Source of the DNA: a bacterium
Lineage (GTDB): Bacteria > Myxococcota_A > Polyangia > Nannocystales > Nannocystaceae
DNA: 64,000 nt
Assembly: GCA_024742475.1 (NCBI GenBank)
Contig: JANSYI010000032.1
Location: forward strand, 1-64,000
Direction of reading: 5' to 3'
Positions 9,227-17,736 of this stretch are shown piece after piece. The first letter of the stretch is position 1. Each line of letters opens with the position of its first letter. A program made the position numbers and the translations under genes. The notes under the pieces were generated by a model that saw nothing but the letters and a program-made list of their open reading frames with translations, did not search any database and was not told the DNA's origin.

Positions 9227-9892
9227 TCAGTGGCCGCCAGGATCGCCCTCGTCGCGTTTGCGGGCCGCCATGATCCCATCGCGCACCGACAAGAGCACCG
9301 CATCCACCCGGCTGTCGGCGCGCACGCGAGCGTTGAACGAGACCAGCGCGTGGTCCGAGGGGTCCTGGGGATGTAGGACCTTTCCGCTCCACAGCGCGTT
9401 GTCGGCGAGGATGAGCCCTCCGGGTCGCATCATCGGGACGAGCGCCTCCCAGTAGTCTTCATAGGATGTCTTGTCGGCGTCGATGAAGGCGAGATCGACC
9501 GGCGCGTCGTCGGACATGGAGCGCAGGGTCTCGATGGCGGGGCCGAGGCGAAGCTCGATCTTGTGTCCATGCGCGCTGCGGGCCCAGAACGTCTTGGCGA
9601 GGTCCGTCGCGACGGGATCGATGTCGCAGGTGATCACGCGGCCACCCTCGGGGACGCCCGCGGCGAGGCTGAGGGTGGAGTAGCCGCTGAAGGTGCCGAT
9701 CTCGATCACGCGGCGAGCACCCAGGAGCATCGCGAGCATGCGCAGCAGCGCGCCTTCCACCCGGCCGACCTGCATCTGGGGGTCTTCGAGCGTGGCGTAG
9801 GTCGCCTCCTTGAGCTCGGCGAGCAGTGCCGGCTCCGGCGGCGCGTGGTCCTCGACGTAGGTGGCCAGTTCTTCGGGGAGGAGCGTGAGCAC
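9227..9892 (-). CDS. SAM-dependent O-methyltransferase (caffeoyl-CoA OMT-like)
   Basis: A 221-residue class-I methyltransferase of the compact family that includes caffeoyl-CoA and catechol O-methyltransferases. Motif I is VIEIGTFSGYSTLSLA, the acidic SAM-ribose strand is VITCDIDP, and DLAFIDADKTSYEDYWE carries the usual metal-binding Asp region. Further on, GGLILADNALWSGKV matches another family signature. Bacterial members methylate varied small aromatic or catechol-like acceptors, so the substrate cannot be named. It lies 15 bp upstream-side of the degenerate histidine kinase's end, on the same strand, and could be the distal gene of that unit. Confidence 0.9.
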   Translation of the reverse strand: MLTLLPEELATYVEDHAPPEPALLAELKEATYATLEDPQMQVGRVEGALLRMLAMLLGARRVIEIGTFSGYSTLSLAAGVPEGGRVITCDIDPVATDLAKTFWARSAHGHKIELRLGPAIETLRSMSDDAPVDLAFIDADKTSYEDYWEALVPMMRPGGLILADNALWSGKVLHPQDPSDHALVSFNARVRADSRVDAVLLSVRDGIMAARKRDEGDPGGH

Positions 9893-9907
9893 GGCTCACC
9901 GTAGCAG

Positions 9908-11650
9908 TCATGCCGACGCGGTGCGCCGGCCGAGCGCGCGCTTGGGGTTGGGTCGGCTCGCGCGCCCGTGACGACGGACGACCGCGGGCAGCTCGATGGA
10001 GAAGACCATGCCCTCGGCGAGCGCCTCGATGTCCAGCGCGCCGCCTTGCTGCTCGAGGACGGACGCGGCGAGCGGAAGGCCGAGGCCGAGCCCGCGGTGG
10101 CCCGGGATGCGGAAGAAGCCGGCGCGCGCGCGGGCCAGGTCCTCGGCGGAGGCCGGATGGTGCTCGACGGCGACCGCCACGAAGACGGCGCGGCCTCGCT
10201 CGGTGGAGCCCAGCTTCACGTCGATGCCGACCTCGGGGGAGTCGGTACCCTCGTGCGCGAAGAGCAGGACGTTGGCGAGCGCCTGCACCGTCCGCTGCGT
10301 ATCGCAGACGACCGCGGGCAGGCCCGGGGCGAAGCGCACGCCGAACTCGGGGAGCTCGGGCGCCTGCTTCTTGGCCAGCGCGATGCCGCGGGTGACCAGG
10401 TTGGCGACCGGTGTGGGCTCGGGGGCGAGCTCGAGCCGACCCGCTTCGATCTTGGCGGTGTCGAGGATGTCGTCGATCTCGCGCAGCAGGTCTTTGCCGC
10501 TGCGCAGGATGAGGCTGACCATCTCGCGCTGCGGCGCGTTGAGGTCGCCATCGATGCCCGAGAGCAACAGCTCCGAGAACCCCAGGATAGCGTTGAGCGG
10601 CGAGCGCAGGTCGTGGCTCATGTTGGCGAGGAACTGGCTCTTGAGTCGGTCGGCCTCCTTGGCCTTTTCAATCGCCACGTAGTGGGCGATGTTCGACTCG
10701 GAGATGAGGCCCACCATGCGGTCGACCGCGGCGACCAAGGTCCGCGCTTCGGCGGTGGCGAAGCTGACCTCGTCGACGGCGGCGATCGGGGCGTCTCGAA
10801 CGACCGCGTGGATTCGCGTCGTGGCCCGCACGACGTCTCGATGGACCGAGCGCGCCACGAGCACGCTCGCCGCGACGGCGGCGCTGGCGAAGACGAACCC
10901 GGCGAAGGTCAGGCCGCCCCACGGGGGCCAACCCGCTGGACCATCGCGATAGGCGACGAGGCCGGCGGCGATGAGCGGCGCGAGCACGAGGGCGCCCGAG
11001 GCCAGGCTGGCCTGCATCGTCATGCGCTCGCGCAAGACCGAGCGCGAGGTGAACGCGGTGACGCGGTGGGGGGCGCTGAGGATCTGGGGGCGGACGAACG
11101 TGCGCGACAGGCCCGTGAGGACCAAGGCCGCGGGGGTGATGCCCACGAGCCACAGCGTGAGCAGCCCGAGCGTCATGCCCACCGGCGCTCCCACGGCGCG
11201 GCCGATCGTCAGGGCGTTGACCGCCAGCGCGGCGGCGACCCAGGTCCAAAAGCGCAGCCCGACGGCGCGCGGGAGTCGGAGCAGGCGGGCGAACCCGTGC
11301 TCGAGCACCTCCTTGGACTGCGGCGGCGCGGCGGTGAGCCTGCGGTCCCGCGCGATGAACAGCGGCGCCAGAGGCAGAGTCAGGAACCCGGCGGTCATGA
11401 AGAAGGCCGGGCTCGGCGACACGGTGGTGGGCCATCGCCCTTGGGGCGCATCGCTGTACAGCGAGAGCCCGGCGACGACGAGGGCGATCGCGTGCGGCAG
11501 CGCGAGCGTGGACCACGGCACCGGACCGAGGCCCTCGGGGCCCAGGACGATCCGAGCCCACAGCGCGGACTGACCGCAGCCGAGGAGCCACGCGAGCCCC
11601 AGGGCGCCCAGCAGGCGCAGCTCGACCCGCAGTCGCGACGACCCGGTCAC
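9908..11650 (-). CDS. Membrane histidine-kinase homologue with decayed ATPase domain
   Basis: A 580-residue protein with about six hydrophobic segments in the first ~220 residues, a HisKA dimerisation helix with the phospho-acceptor motif NMSHDLRSPLNA (His346), then an ATPase-like domain. That last domain looks non-functional: where the upstream paralogue has NLVSNAIKFT this one has NVLLFAHEGT, so the key second Asn and Lys are lost, and the DTGVGI (G1) box is replaced by EHHPAS. The late Gly-rich box GLGLGLPLA remains. The GTG start at 11650 overlaps the stop of the upstream kinase by 4 bp; the open frame further upstream is Arg/His-rich nonsense. It may be a regulatory pseudokinase or a phosphotransfer/phosphatase partner of its neighbour. 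Confidence 0.85.
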   Translation of the reverse strand: MTGSSRLRVELRLLGALGLAWLLGCGQSALWARIVLGPEGLGPVPWSTLALPHAIALVVAGLSLYSDAPQGRWPTTVSPSPAFFMTAGFLTLPLAPLFIARDRRLTAAPPQSKEVLEHGFARLLRLPRAVGLRFWTWVAAALAVNALTIGRAVGAPVGMTLGLLTLWLVGITPAALVLTGLSRTFVRPQILSAPHRVTAFTSRSVLRERMTMQASLASGALVLAPLIAAGLVAYRDGPAGWPPWGGLTFAGFVFASAAVAASVLVARSVHRDVVRATTRIHAVVRDAPIAAVDEVSFATAEARTLVAAVDRMVGLISESNIAHYVAIEKAKEADRLKSQFLANMSHDLRSPLNAILGFSELLLSGIDGDLNAPQREMVSLILRSGKDLLREIDDILDTAKIEAGRLELAPEPTPVANLVTRGIALAKKQAPELPEFGVRFAPGLPAVVCDTQRTVQALANVLLFAHEGTDSPEVGIDVKLGSTERGRAVFVAVAVEHHPASAEDLARARAGFFRIPGHRGLGLGLPLAASVLEQQGGALDIEALAEGMVFSIELPAVVRRHGRASRPNPKRALGRRTASA

Positions 11651-13290
11651 GTGCTGCTGGCCTCCTGCTCGAGGAAGCGCTGGGTGCGGGCCCGCGCGTC
11701 CTCCTTGGTGATGTCGATGGTGTCGGGACGGTCGGGGGGCTCGAGCGGCAGACGCAGCGTGAACACCGAGCCCTCGCCCAGGGTCGACTCGGCGCGCAGC
11801 GTGCCACCGTGATAGCCGGCGATGCGGCGGGCGATCGCCAGACCCAAGCCCGTGCCCTTGGAGCGCCGCTTCACCGACCCCGCCTGGCGGTACTCCTCGA
11901 AGATCGCGACGAGGTCGTGCTCGGCGATGCCGACGCCGGTGTCGATGCAACGGATCACGACGGCGTCGCGGCGAGCGTCGTGCGCGACACGCAGCGCGAT
12001 CGAGCCCTGTTCGGTGAACTTGATCGCGTTGCTGACGAGGTTGGTGAGGATCTGCCGCAGGCGGCGTGCGTCGCAGATCACCGGAGGCAGGTTCGGACCG
12101 ATCTCGGCGTGCAGGTGTACGCGCTGCTCGTCGACGAGAGGCTGGTGGATCTTGACGACCTGTCGGACGAGGGACGCCACGTCGGTGCTCTCGAAGGAGA
12201 GTCGGACCTCGCCCGACTCGATCATCGACATGTCGAGGATGTCGTTGATCAGTTCGAGCAGCTGCCGGCCGCCGTCGCGAATGAGCCCGACGTCCTCGGC
12301 TTGCGCCTCGTTGAGTCGGCCGTCGTAGCCTTCGAGCAGCAGCTGGGCGAACCCACCGACGGCGTTGAGCGGCGTGCGGAGCTCGTGGCTGACCGCGCTG
12401 AGGAAGTCCGACTTGCGGGCGTCGGCGTCCTTGGTGTGTCGCAGCGCGGTGTCGTAGGTGTCGAGCTCGGTGCGGAGCTTGATGCGCAGGGCCTCGAGGT
12501 TGGCGAGCAGCGCTCCGACCTCGTCGCCGCGGGTGACGACCACGGGTCGCCCCGTGGCACCGGCCGCGTCGTACTCATAGGTGTCGAGCCGTCGCGCGAG
12601 CGATCGGATGTCGCTGCCGGGGCTCATGCCCAGAGTCATGGCGGCCGGCGGCGCCCAGCCGAGCAGGAGCAGCAGGGCGAGGGCCCACAGCCAGCCCTCC
12701 TCGGCGGGGATGTGGCTGGAGCCGGGCAGCGAGGCGGCCGCCAGGGCGACGACGGTCGACGCGAGCCCCGATACGAAGACCACCCGGACGTAGCTGTAGG
12801 CGAGGGTCGGAGGCGCAGGGGCGAGCAGGGCCGGCTCGGCTGCGGTGCGCGGGTAGGCGGCCGCGAGGATTCGCAGCAGGCGGTCGACGAGCATGCCCAC
12901 CATCAGCCCGACCGAGACGCACGCCGCAAACACCGGCCCGACCGCCTGGAGCAGGGCCGTCGAAAGCGAGCCGTCGGGGACGGGGACCGCGACCAACGCG
13001 AGCGCGACCGAGGCGATGGGCGGGGTGGCCCAGCAGACCCACGGCAGCGTGCGGGCGACGTGGTCGGGGCTGGCGTACTGGGTGCGAACGTAGAGGAAGG
13101 CGAGCTCGGCGAGCGCGGTGAGCAGGACCGACAACGCGACGCTCAGTGCCTGGCCGGGCAGCTCGCCCGGACCGGTGAGCAGGCGCAGCAGGATCGAGGC
13201 GAACACGCCATGCACGGCGGCCGCACCCAGCACCACGACCAGGGCTCGGACCGCGTAGTCCGAGGGGCCTGATGTGCGACTCCCCTCCAC
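11647..13290 (-). CDS. Membrane sensor histidine kinase
   Basis: A 547-residue sensor kinase with roughly six membrane segments in the first ~230 residues and no large extracytoplasmic loop, so it probably senses a membrane or intracellular cue. The phospho-acceptor is His302 in AVSHELRTPLNAVGGFAQLL. The ATPase domain is complete: N box LTNLVSNAIKFT, G1 box DTGVGI and G2 box GTGLGLAIAR. No response-regulator gene is adjacent, which is common in myxobacteria, so its partner is elsewhere. It is followed by a paralogue of the same layout whose GTG start overlaps its stop by 4 bp; the two are probably made together. Confidence 0.93.
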   Translation of the reverse strand: MEGSRTSGPSDYAVRALVVVLGAAAVHGVFASILLRLLTGPGELPGQALSVALSVLLTALAELAFLYVRTQYASPDHVARTLPWVCWATPPIASVALALVAVPVPDGSLSTALLQAVGPVFAACVSVGLMVGMLVDRLLRILAAAYPRTAAEPALLAPAPPTLAYSYVRVVFVSGLASTVVALAAASLPGSSHIPAEEGWLWALALLLLLGWAPPAAMTLGMSPGSDIRSLARRLDTYEYDAAGATGRPVVVTRGDEVGALLANLEALRIKLRTELDTYDTALRHTKDADARKSDFLSAVSHELRTPLNAVGGFAQLLLEGYDGRLNEAQAEDVGLIRDGGRQLLELINDILDMSMIESGEVRLSFESTDVASLVRQVVKIHQPLVDEQRVHLHAEIGPNLPPVICDARRLRQILTNLVSNAIKFTEQGSIALRVAHDARRDAVVIRCIDTGVGIAEHDLVAIFEEYRQAGSVKRRSKGTGLGLAIARRIAGYHGGTLRAESTLGEGSVFTLRLPLEPPDRPDTIDITKEDARARTQRFLEQEASST

Positions 13291-13319
13291 GTCCGCAAGG
13301 GTATCAACGAAACGACGAC

Positions 13320-13346
13320 GCCCGAGCCGTGGGGACGGTCTCGGGC
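13320..13346 (-). terminator. Strong hairpin downstream of etfBA, possible terminator
   Basis: GCCCGAGCCGT and ACGGTCTCGGGC flank a GGGG loop, giving an 11-bp stem with one bulged T. It lies about 70 bp past the etfA stop in the direction of transcription; the following bases on the minus strand are only weakly T-rich (GTCGTCGTTTCGTT). A smaller 6-bp stem (arms 13363-13368 and 13375-13380) lies between it and etfA. Confidence 0.5.
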
Positions 13347-13417
13347 GCCAGACGTTCAGATGTGTCCGCAGATCCGGACAGTTGGTGGGCAGGACCCGCC
13401 GTTGGTGACCCCTTGGG

Positions 13418-14386
13418 TCAGCCCTTCTTGGCCTTCACGGCTTCGATGAGCTGCGGGAGCGTGTCCTCCCACTTCGCGACCAGGCCGTAGTCGGCGACCT
13501 GGAAGATCGGCGCCTCGGGGTCCTTGTTGATCGCGACGATCGTCTTGGAGCCCTTCATGCCCGCGAGGTGCTGGATGGCGCCGGAGATCGCGACCGCGAA
13601 GTAGAGGTTGGGCGCGACGACCTTGCCGGTCTGCCCGACCTGCAGGTCTGCGGGCACCATGCCCGCGTCGGTGGCCGCACGGCTCGCTCCGAGCGCGCCG
13701 CCGAGGAGATCGGTGAGTTCCTCGAGAGGCTTGAAGTTCTCGCCCGAGCCCATGCCGCGGCCGCCGGCCACGACGACGTTCGCTTCGGTCAGTGCCGGGC
13801 GAGCGCTCTGGGTCTTCTCGATGCTGACGACCTCGGCACCCCGCTTGTTGGGCGTGCCCGCGTCGACGGCCGCGACCGGGGCGGCATCGGCCGGCGTCGC
13901 CGGCTCGAAGTCCGAGGCGCGCGCGGTGAAGCACACGACCGAACCCGAGGCGGTGAAGTCGGCGACCGCGCGGCCTGCCGACATCTCGCGTCGGAAGGCG
14001 TTGCTGCCGGTGACCGCGGTGACCTCCGAGGCGAGCGGTGCGTCGAGCAGCGCTGCGGCGCGGGGGATCACGTCGCGAAGCGTGGAGGTGGCGGTGCCGC
14101 CGAGCGCGGTCGCGCCGAGGGCCTTGGCCGCGCCGACGACGACGTCGGTCCAAGCTTCCGTGGTGAACGGAGCGAGGTCCGCGTGGTCGGCCACGTGAAC
14201 GCCAGCCGCGCCGTATCCGGCTTGGCCGATGGCGTTGGCTGCATCGCCCACGCCCGCGCCAACCACCAGAAGGTGGAGCTCACCACCGCCTTGCTGAGCG
14301 AGCTGGGCGCCGGCGGTGATGCCGGGGAGGCTCGCGGACTTGATCGCGTTTCCGTCGGTTTCGACGACGACGAGTACCTTGCTCAT
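13418..14386 (-). CDS. etfA: Electron transfer flavoprotein alpha subunit
   Basis: A 322-residue EtfA. It starts with the conserved strand [12 protein letters not shown]. The C-terminal FAD-binding domain is complete: [20 protein letters not shown], then [40 protein letters not shown], and the ending [16 protein letters not shown]. EtfAB takes electrons from acyl-CoA dehydrogenases and passes them to the quinone pool through ETF-quinone oxidoreductase, so it links logically with the beta-oxidation operon at 285-3628. The ATG at 14386 overlaps the etfB stop (ATGA), which argues against the longer open frame upstream. Confidence 0.97.
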   Translation of the reverse strand: MSKVLVVVETDGNAIKSASLPGITAGAQLAQQGGGELHLLVVGAGVGDAANAIGQAGYGAAGVHVADHADLAPFTTEAWTDVVVGAAKALGATALGGTATSTLRDVIPRAAALLDAPLASEVTAVTGSNAFRREMSAGRAVADFTASGSVVCFTARASDFEPATPADAAPVAAVDAGTPNKRGAEVVSIEKTQSARPALTEANVVVAGGRGMGSGENFKPLEELTDLLGGALGASRAATDAGMVPADLQVGQTGKVVAPNLYFAVAISGAIQHLAGMKGSKTIVAINKDPEAPIFQVADYGLVAKWEDTLPQLIEAVKAKKG

Positions 14387-15201
14387 AGAACTTTCGCCTC
14401 CGTGGCCAGTTTCTCGACCAGCTGTTCGACGCTCTCGACGATTTGACCCGCGGCGCGGGCCGGGGGTGGGTTGACGCCCGTGTTGGAGATGGCGCTCCCG
14501 GCTTCGACGTCGAGGTCGGCAGGCTTGAGCTGCTCGACCTTCTTGCGCTTGGCCATGGTGATGCCGCGCAGCGAGGCGAGGCGAGGCCCTTCGTTGTAGG
14601 TGTAGTCGTCGGGCGTGACGCCGTTCTTGACGCTCTGCGGAAGGACGACTCGCAAGTCGCACGTGATCACCGAGGGCAGGGGGACCTTCTTGGTCTCCAC
14701 GCCGTCGTCGACCTCGCGCGAGACGACCATGGCCTTGCCGTCCTGGTCCCACGTGACGCCGCCCGCGAACGAGGCGATCGGCAGGTCGAGCAGACCCGCC
14801 ACGCGTTGACCGACCTCGTTGCCTTCGGTGTCTTGCGAGAGCTTGCCGCAGACCAGCAGGTCGGCGCCTTCCTTCTTGAACACGCCGGCGATCAGCTTGG
14901 CCACCGCTTGCGAGTCGAGCGCCGTGTCATCGGCGTCGACGACGACGCCACGGTCGGCGCCCATCGCAAGGAAGGTCGTGATGTGCTGGCGCTGCGCCGC
15001 AGGGCAGACGCTGCACACGACGATCTCCGCGTGTCGTTTTTTGGATTTCGCGTCTTCGGCGAGACGCAGGGCGGTTTCAACCGCGTATTGATCGAATTCG
15101 TTGGGGACCCATTTGGCCGACGACGTGTCGACAGCGCCATTGGCGAACTTCACGCTCGCATCGGGGTCCGGGATCCGTTTTACCGTCACCAAGATCTTCA
15201 A
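14383..15201 (-). CDS. etfB: Electron transfer flavoprotein beta subunit
   Basis: A 272-residue EtfB starting with KILVTVKRIPDPDASVKF, the usual N-terminus of the family; further on come the AMP-binding loop region (ADDTALDSQAVAKLIAGV) and LLVCGKLSQDTEGNEVGQ. The start is the rare codon TTG at 15201. It was chosen because a perfect GGAGG (15209-15213, minus strand) lies 7 bases upstream and because homology begins exactly there; the open frame extends upstream without either sign. It is first in the etfB-etfA pair and overlaps etfA by 4 bp. The divergent neighbour is a DsbA-like lipoprotein. Confidence 0.96.
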   Translation of the reverse strand: MKILVTVKRIPDPDASVKFANGAVDTSSAKWVPNEFDQYAVETALRLAEDAKSKKRHAEIVVCSVCPAAQRQHITTFLAMGADRGVVVDADDTALDSQAVAKLIAGVFKKEGADLLVCGKLSQDTEGNEVGQRVAGLLDLPIASFAGGVTWDQDGKAMVVSREVDDGVETKKVPLPSVITCDLRVVLPQSVKNGVTPDDYTYNEGPRLASLRGITMAKRKKVEQLKPADLDVEAGSAISNTGVNPPPARAAGQIVESVEQLVEKLATEAKVL

Positions 15202-15334
15202 GGGGCGACCTCCTTTTTCGTGGCGGAGACTTGCGTGCCTAGCGTCCGCCGTCAACGTTCGTGACGCCTGCAAAACTGCAGGTCCGGGCGCTCTGGCTGC
15301 GGATCGCGCGGTTGGCTTGCGGGGGTCGTTTGGT

Positions 15335-16315
15335 GTGGGCTACCTTCCGCGAGCTTTGACACGTCTCGTGCTGATTGCAGGCCTTCTGGCGATGACCGCG
15401 TGCAGCCCCGCGTGCACGCCCCCCGAGGCGAAGAGCCCCGACGGTGCGTCCGACAAGGACGGCGCGGCGGCCGAGGCGGGCGGAGCGGACGCCCAGGACC
15501 CCAAGGAGGACCGCCAGAAGGCGCCTCCGCTGCCCAAGGGCGAGATGATCATGGAGGCCAAGGGCGTCGATCTCTCGAAGCTCTCGGAGTCTCAGCGCTC
15601 GACCTTCTTCCAGATCATCAACTCCGAGCCCAGCGCGTGCGACAAACCGCACTCCCTGGCCACGTCGCTGCGCGACGACGACAAGTGTCGCGACTCGCTC
15701 ATCGCCGCGCAGTTCGTCGCGGACTACCTCGAGGCCGGCGCGCCGACCAGCGAGGTCCGTACCGGGCTGCAAGAAGTCACGAAGGCTCTCCAGCCACGAG
15801 AGATCCCGGTCGAAGGGCGTCCGGTCTACGGCAGTGAGAACGCGCCGGTCACCGTCGTGGTGTTCGCCGACTTCCAGTGCCCGCACTGCAAGATGGAGGC
15901 GCCCAAGATCCGCAAGACGGTCGACCAGTTCCGCGGCCGGGCCAAGCTCATCTTCAAGCACTTCCCGCTGCAGGGGCACCCGCGCGCCAAGGCGGCGGCC
16001 ATCGCTACCGAGGCCGCGCTCGAGCAGGGCAAGTTCTGGGAGATGCACGACAAGGTCTTCGCCAACCAAGACAAGCTCGAAGACGGCGACATCCTCTCGT
16101 ACGCCTCGCAGATCGGCTTGGACATGGACAAGTTCAAGGCGAGCTACAACGCTCGCAAGGGCAAGCCGGTGGTCGAGGCCGACAAGGCCGACGGGGAGAA
16201 GGCGGGGGTCGACGGCACGCCCGCGGTGTTCGTCAACGGTCGCCGCGCCAACGGGCGCTACATCCTCTTTGGCGGCGAGCTGTCGGGCTGGATCGACGAC
16301 GCGCTCAAGCGCTAG
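15335..16315 (+). CDS. DsbA-like thioredoxin-fold lipoprotein
   Basis: A protein of about 326 residues for thiol-disulfide exchange outside the cytoplasm. A short signal peptide ends in LLAMTAC, so it is probably a lipoprotein. An acidic, Ala-rich linker of about 50 residues follows, then an uncharacterised helical part, then a DsbA/DSBA-oxidoreductase domain with VVVFADFQCPHCKMEAP (CPHC active site), LIFKHFPLQGHPRA and the cis-Pro loop VDGTPAVFVNGR. This is the arrangement of single-domain DsbA/DsbG-like and BdbD-like enzymes. The start is uncertain: GTG at 15335 (with a GGGGG 9 bases upstream) or TTG at 15356; both keep the signal peptide. Many Cys-rich exported proteins in this window could be substrates. 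Confidence 0.88.
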   Translation: MGYLPRALTRLVLIAGLLAMTACSPACTPPEAKSPDGASDKDGAAAEAGGADAQDPKEDRQKAPPLPKGEMIMEAKGVDLSKLSESQRSTFFQIINSEPSACDKPHSLATSLRDDDKCRDSLIAAQFVADYLEAGAPTSEVRTGLQEVTKALQPREIPVEGRPVYGSENAPVTVVVFADFQCPHCKMEAPKIRKTVDQFRGRAKLIFKHFPLQGHPRAKAAAIATEAALEQGKFWEMHDKVFANQDKLEDGDILSYASQIGLDMDKFKASYNARKGKPVVEADKADGEKAGVDGTPAVFVNGRRANGRYILFGGELSGWIDDALKR

Positions 16316-16345
16316 CAGCATGCCTGGGCATTTTGGGGAGTTGCG

Positions 16346-17296
16346 ATGAACGTCGTTCGTCCTTGGGTCGAGGCGTTTGCGCCCGCGACCGTCTCGAACC
16401 TCGGCCCGGGCTTCGACTGCCTCGGGCTTGCGCTGCGTGAGCGTGGTGACACGGTGCGAGCGCGCAAGGGCGAGGCTCCCGGAGCGAGCGTGCTGCGCAT
16501 CGAAGGCGACGGCGGGCGGCTGCCGCTCGACGCCGCGCTCAACACCGCCGCGGTCGCGGTCCAGCACGTCCTCGACCGGTTCGCCCCCAAGGCGTCGATC
16601 GAGCTCGAGCTGAAGAAGGGCCTGCCGCTGGGCAGTGGGCTGGGCAGCAGTGGCGCGAGCGCGGCCGCGGCCGTGGTGGCCGCCGACGCCGCCTTGGGCC
16701 TGAACCTGCCCCAGGACGCCTTGGTCCAAGCGGCGCGGCACGCCGAGGGCGTCGCCTGCGGGAGCCCACACCCCGACAACGTGGCCCCGGCGATCGTCGG
16801 CGGCATGGTGCTCATCCCCTCGCTCGAGCCCTTGCGGCTGGTCCCGCTGCCCACGCCCGAGGGGCTGTGGGTCACCGTCTACACGCCCGGATGCGAGGTT
16901 GCCACCGCCGACGCCCGCGCCGTCCTGCCCAAGACCGTCCCCGTCGCTGACGCCGTGGGCCAGGCAGCCCGCTTGGGCATGCTCGTGCACGCACTGCACG
17001 TGGGCGACCTGCGAATGCTCGGCGAGGCTGTCGTCGACACCATCGCCGAGCCCCATCGCGCGCGCCTGATCCCCGGCTACCTCGACGCCAAGGTCGCCTG
17101 CCTCGAAGCGGGCGCCCTGTGTTGCAGCATCTCGGGCGCCGGCCCCACCACCTTCGCCCTGACCGCCGACGAGTCGCGCGCCAAGACCATGCTCGAGATC
17201 CTCGAGGAGCAGTACACCCTCGCCGGTGTGCCCGGGCAGGGGCTCGTCGACCAGGTGGGCGAGGGCGCGCGCGTCACCTCGGCACCGCTGCACTGA
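16346..17296 (+). CDS. thrB: Homoserine kinase
   Basis: A 316-residue GHMP-family kinase that phosphorylates homoserine in threonine synthesis. Early motif PATVSNLGPGFDCLGLAL, the ATP loop LPLGSGLGSSGASAAA (about residues 93-108) and the C-terminal GHMP motif ISGAGPTTFAL are all typical of ThrB, and the length fits. It follows the DsbA-like gene by 30 bp on the same strand. No threonine synthase or homoserine dehydrogenase gene is next to it, so the pathway genes are dispersed in this genome. Confidence 0.95.
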   Translation: MNVVRPWVEAFAPATVSNLGPGFDCLGLALRERGDTVRARKGEAPGASVLRIEGDGGRLPLDAALNTAAVAVQHVLDRFAPKASIELELKKGLPLGSGLGSSGASAAAAVVAADAALGLNLPQDALVQAARHAEGVACGSPHPDNVAPAIVGGMVLIPSLEPLRLVPLPTPEGLWVTVYTPGCEVATADARAVLPKTVPVADAVGQAARLGMLVHALHVGDLRMLGEAVVDTIAEPHRARLIPGYLDAKVACLEAGALCCSISGAGPTTFALTADESRAKTMLEILEEQYTLAGVPGQGLVDQVGEGARVTSAPLH

Positions 17297-17342
17297 GCCG
17301 GCGGCGGCTGAATAGGCCGAGAGCCGCCGCGTCCAAGACCGC

Positions 17343-17699
17343 GTGGAACGCGTCGTGTCGGTGGTTCATGGGGTCATCACCGCTGCATTCGTGACCGGCG
17401 TCCTCGCGATCCACGGCCTCGGGTCCTGGCTGACCATCGCGCTCGGCCACCGTCCGCGTCCGTGCCTCGATGACATCGACCATTGGAGCTTTCAACTCGC
17501 GAGCTGGACGACGGGCTGTCTCCTCGCGGTCGCGCTCTACGGCTCGTCGATCTGGGTGCTGACCACGGTCCTGGGAGTGTGGATGTCCAAGGGAGAGTGG
17601 AAGCTCGCGACGTTCGCCACGCGCATCACGCTGGTCCTCGTCGCGCTGACGACGCTGGTCCTCGACCCGTTCGGCGGCTGGAACTGGGTGCTCGACTGA
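17343..17699 (+). CDS. Small membrane protein of unknown function
   Basis: A 118-residue protein that I do not recognise. It has about three hydrophobic segments: residues 6-32 (VVHGVITAAFVTGVLAIHG), 50-75 (ASWTTGCLLAVALYGSSIW) and 87-108 (ATRITLVLVALTTLVLD). A short polar loop with RPRPCLDDIDHW lies between the first two. It sits 46 bp after thrB on the same strand and is convergent with pheA. Codon use looks like its neighbours and no other frame is better, so I consider it a real gene, but without any functional evidence. Confidence 0.6.
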   Translation: MERVVSVVHGVITAAFVTGVLAIHGLGSWLTIALGHRPRPCLDDIDHWSFQLASWTTGCLLAVALYGSSIWVLTTVLGVWMSKGEWKLATFATRITLVLVALTTLVLDPFGGWNWVLD

Positions 17700-17736
17700 G
17701 TGGCGTCGGCACGGCGCCGCCCTCGGAACCCAAGCC

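Noticed and set aside
11651-11950. N-terminal extension of the degenerate histidine kinase
   Set aside because: The extra 100 residues are His/Arg-rich and lie inside the catalytic domain of the upstream kinase; the GTG overlap at 11650 is a better start.
16320-16336. Terminator between the DsbA-like gene and thrB
   Set aside because: The possible stem is only 4 bp before TTTT; too weak to call.
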